From Fasciolopsis buskii (taxonomy: Eukaryota; Platyhelminthes; Trematoda; Plagiorchiida; Fasciolidae), in contig LUCM01003968.1 of NCBI GenBank assembly GCA_008360955.1, positions 334,808-398,807 of the forward strand: a stretch of DNA of 64,000 nt, in the 5' to 3' direction. Positions 62,847 to 64,000 of this stretch are shown in pieces. A program made the translations under genes and the position numbers. The number at the start of each line of letters is the position of its first letter. Position 1 is the first letter of the stretch. Below the pieces are notes generated by a model. It saw nothing but the letters and a program-made list of their open reading frames with translations. It made no database searches and was not told the DNA's origin.

Positions 62847-63669
62847 GAAAGTTAATGACTCAAGAAAATTCAATATCGGCATCCATAGAAAATCCACACA
62901 TTCGGATAAGTATTTGGACTTCAGTTCAGCTCATCCACAATGCGTGAAGCGGACTCTTATTTGCTCGCTAGCCAACAGAGTTCAAAAGCTATGCAGTGAT
63001 GATACCGAACGCAACGAAGAACTAAGACGTCTACACGACATCCTACAGGACAATCACTACCCACCACGCCTCATAAGAAAACAAATGAAAACTAGCGTGT
63101 CAACAAACATGACGAAGAAAGAAAAGAAGAAAACGGCCTCCGTCGGAATTCCGTACAGATCAGGTACTTCGGAAGCAATAAGAAAGGTCCTCAGTGATTT
63201 TGATATTCACACTTTCTTCCGGATGGATAACACTTTAAAGCGCCACCTATCAAAAGCTAAAGATCAAGTCGGTGTGCAAGACCACGACAATTGCGTCTAC
63301 AAAATCAGTTGCAAGGAATGCCCGGCTGAATACATTGGACAAACCAGCAGACAACTGATGACGCGGATAACTGAACACAGAAGGAAAGAAAAGTGCAGAC
63401 CTTCAGATAAGGCGGCCTTATCAAAACTTGAGCGCGATTCAGCCATCGCTCTGCATGCCATAGCAGAAGGGCATAACATAGATTATGAAAACGCAAAAAT
63501 ACTTCAACGTGGATTCAGAACCTGCACTGAGCGTTAGGTTGCCGAGGCTCTGGCGATAAGCACCCACCCCACATGCATAAATCGGAACGACGGAGCAGAG
63601 ATCTCGGAGATATGGACAGCCCTAACATCATTAAGAAACAAGCATACCAAAGGTCACCGCGCTAGTTGA
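62847..63669 (+). pseudogene. Penelope-like element ORF: RT thumb and GIY-YIG endonuclease, one internal stop
   Basis: The reading (first codons from the flanking duplication, ATG 62,842) begins in the RT thumb: IHRKSTHSDKYLDFSSAHPQ matches the PLE YRKPTHTDRYLxFxSxHP block, then NHYPPRLI, and VGIPYRSGTSEAIRKVL matches the IPYxxGxSExIRxxL block before the endonuclease. The GIY-YIG domain follows (residues about 150-225, counted from 62,842): VYK and YIG tyrosines, R170, EH178-179, and HNIDYENAKIL. The PLE-typical CCHH zinc motif is visible as C157-C160 and H205-H211. A TAG at 63,535-63,537 interrupts the frame. The same frame then stays open 43 codons with typical C-terminal sequence (VAEALAISTHPTCINRNDGA) to TGA at 63,667-63,669. 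One stop and otherwise clean codons indicate a fairly young copy. Confidence 0.92.
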
Positions 63670-63805
63670 CCCCACCACCACGGTGACGCATGACGTGGAA
63701 GACAACTAATCACTCACCTGACCCACATTTCAAAGCACACACATACACGAACACAACTAAACATCAGTTGGCATGTGAACGTTCCCTCAGTCATTTGATT
63801 GTAAA

Positions 63806-63957
63806 ACTTGCCTTGAGAAAGACTACCCACGGTAGTCGAAACGTTGGCGCATTACATCTACCAACAACGCTGTGTTATTAATATTATATCATTCACAATA
63901 AAAAACCAATACATGACGCATCGATTTTTCGATACACTCCTTACGTCGTTTGGTCCG
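63806..63957 (+). repeat. PLE 3' non-coding end with hammerhead-like hairpin
   Basis: CCTTGAGAAA, then a 7-bp hairpin GACTACC/GGTAGTC (63,821-63,837), then GAAA (63,838-63,841) and CGTTG, which can pair with CAACG downstream (about 63,868-63,872). This mimics hammerhead layout, but the first core box is TTGAGAA instead of CUGANGA, an extra A follows it, and C replaces U before the expected cleavage site. The same sequence is in all copies here, so it is a feature of the family. Confidence 0.55.
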
Positions 63958-63967
63958 GATAGATGAT
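63958..63967. repeat. Right target-site duplication of the PLE
   Basis: GATAGATGAT, matching 62,837-62,846. Confidence 0.7.
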
Positions 63968-64000
63968 TCATAGTTGAAAAAAATTAACAACTTGTTAATC

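Larger units (their letters stand above)
62847..63957 (+). mobile_element. 5'-truncated Penelope-like retroelement
   Basis: The insertion is bounded by GATAGATGAT on both sides. It starts inside the reverse transcriptase thumb region and runs through the GIY-YIG endonuclease and the 3' non-coding part to the terminus GGTCCGGATA shared with the 60.6-kb copy (up to four terminal bases overlap the repeat). The catalytic RT domain and any 5' long repeat are missing. Confidence 0.9.

Noticed and set aside
1..64000. CRISPR arrays, rRNA genes, bacterial operons or ribosome binding sites
   Set aside because: No regularly spaced repeats, rRNA signatures or prokaryotic gene organisation were seen. The window is eukaryotic.

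Overview
This window is nuclear DNA from an animal, most likely a parasitic flatworm (trematode or cestode). There are no operons or bacterial genes. It is AT-rich, gene-poor and full of decayed retroelements: a Penelope-like element (PLE) with a GIY-YIG endonuclease, RTE-type and CR1/Jockey-type non-LTR remnants, and a short repeat carrying a hammerhead ribozyme resembling the schistosome Sm-alpha family. The flatworm assignment is an inference from this mix; the species cannot be named.

Layout. Positions 2-1213 are the 3' coding part of a host gene, open to the left edge, and the best host coding sequence here. From 1.5 to 13 kb there is mostly non-coding sequence with microsatellites and one copy of an unknown dispersed repeat (11.3-12.1 kb). 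A possible intact small gene for a 59-residue single-pass membrane protein lies at 13.77 kb, with poly(A) signals touching its stop codon. A tRNA-like SINE follows on the minus strand (about 15 kb), then a decayed RTE element on the minus strand (15.8-17.9 kb). A scaffold gap of 808 N (23,844-24,651) is flanked by two identical 251-bp blocks, each containing a well-formed hammerhead. A decayed CR1-like element occupies 26.4-27.7 kb, followed directly by the second copy of the dispersed repeat. From 28.6 to 49.9 kb only weak exon candidates and one dead hammerhead repeat are seen. An RTE endonuclease fragment lies at 49.9-50.4 kb, and PLE 3'-end fragments at 51.2, 56.7 and 60.6 kb. A third hammerhead repeat with a tRNA-like head is at 61.6 kb. 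A 5'-truncated PLE with target-site duplications fills 62.85-63.96 kb.

Most notable: (1) a type I hammerhead (23,637-23,693) with full CUGAUGA and GAAA boxes, a GUA cleavage site and a palindromic helix III that would pair well only in a dimer; (2) a 202-bp PLE insertion with a 16-bp target-site duplication and a 37-bp inverted 5' piece; (3) a PLE whose copies all have a degenerate hammerhead-like hairpin; (4) the duplicated gap flanks, probably an unmerged contig overlap. Host coding calls other than the first gene are weak because no transcript evidence is available.
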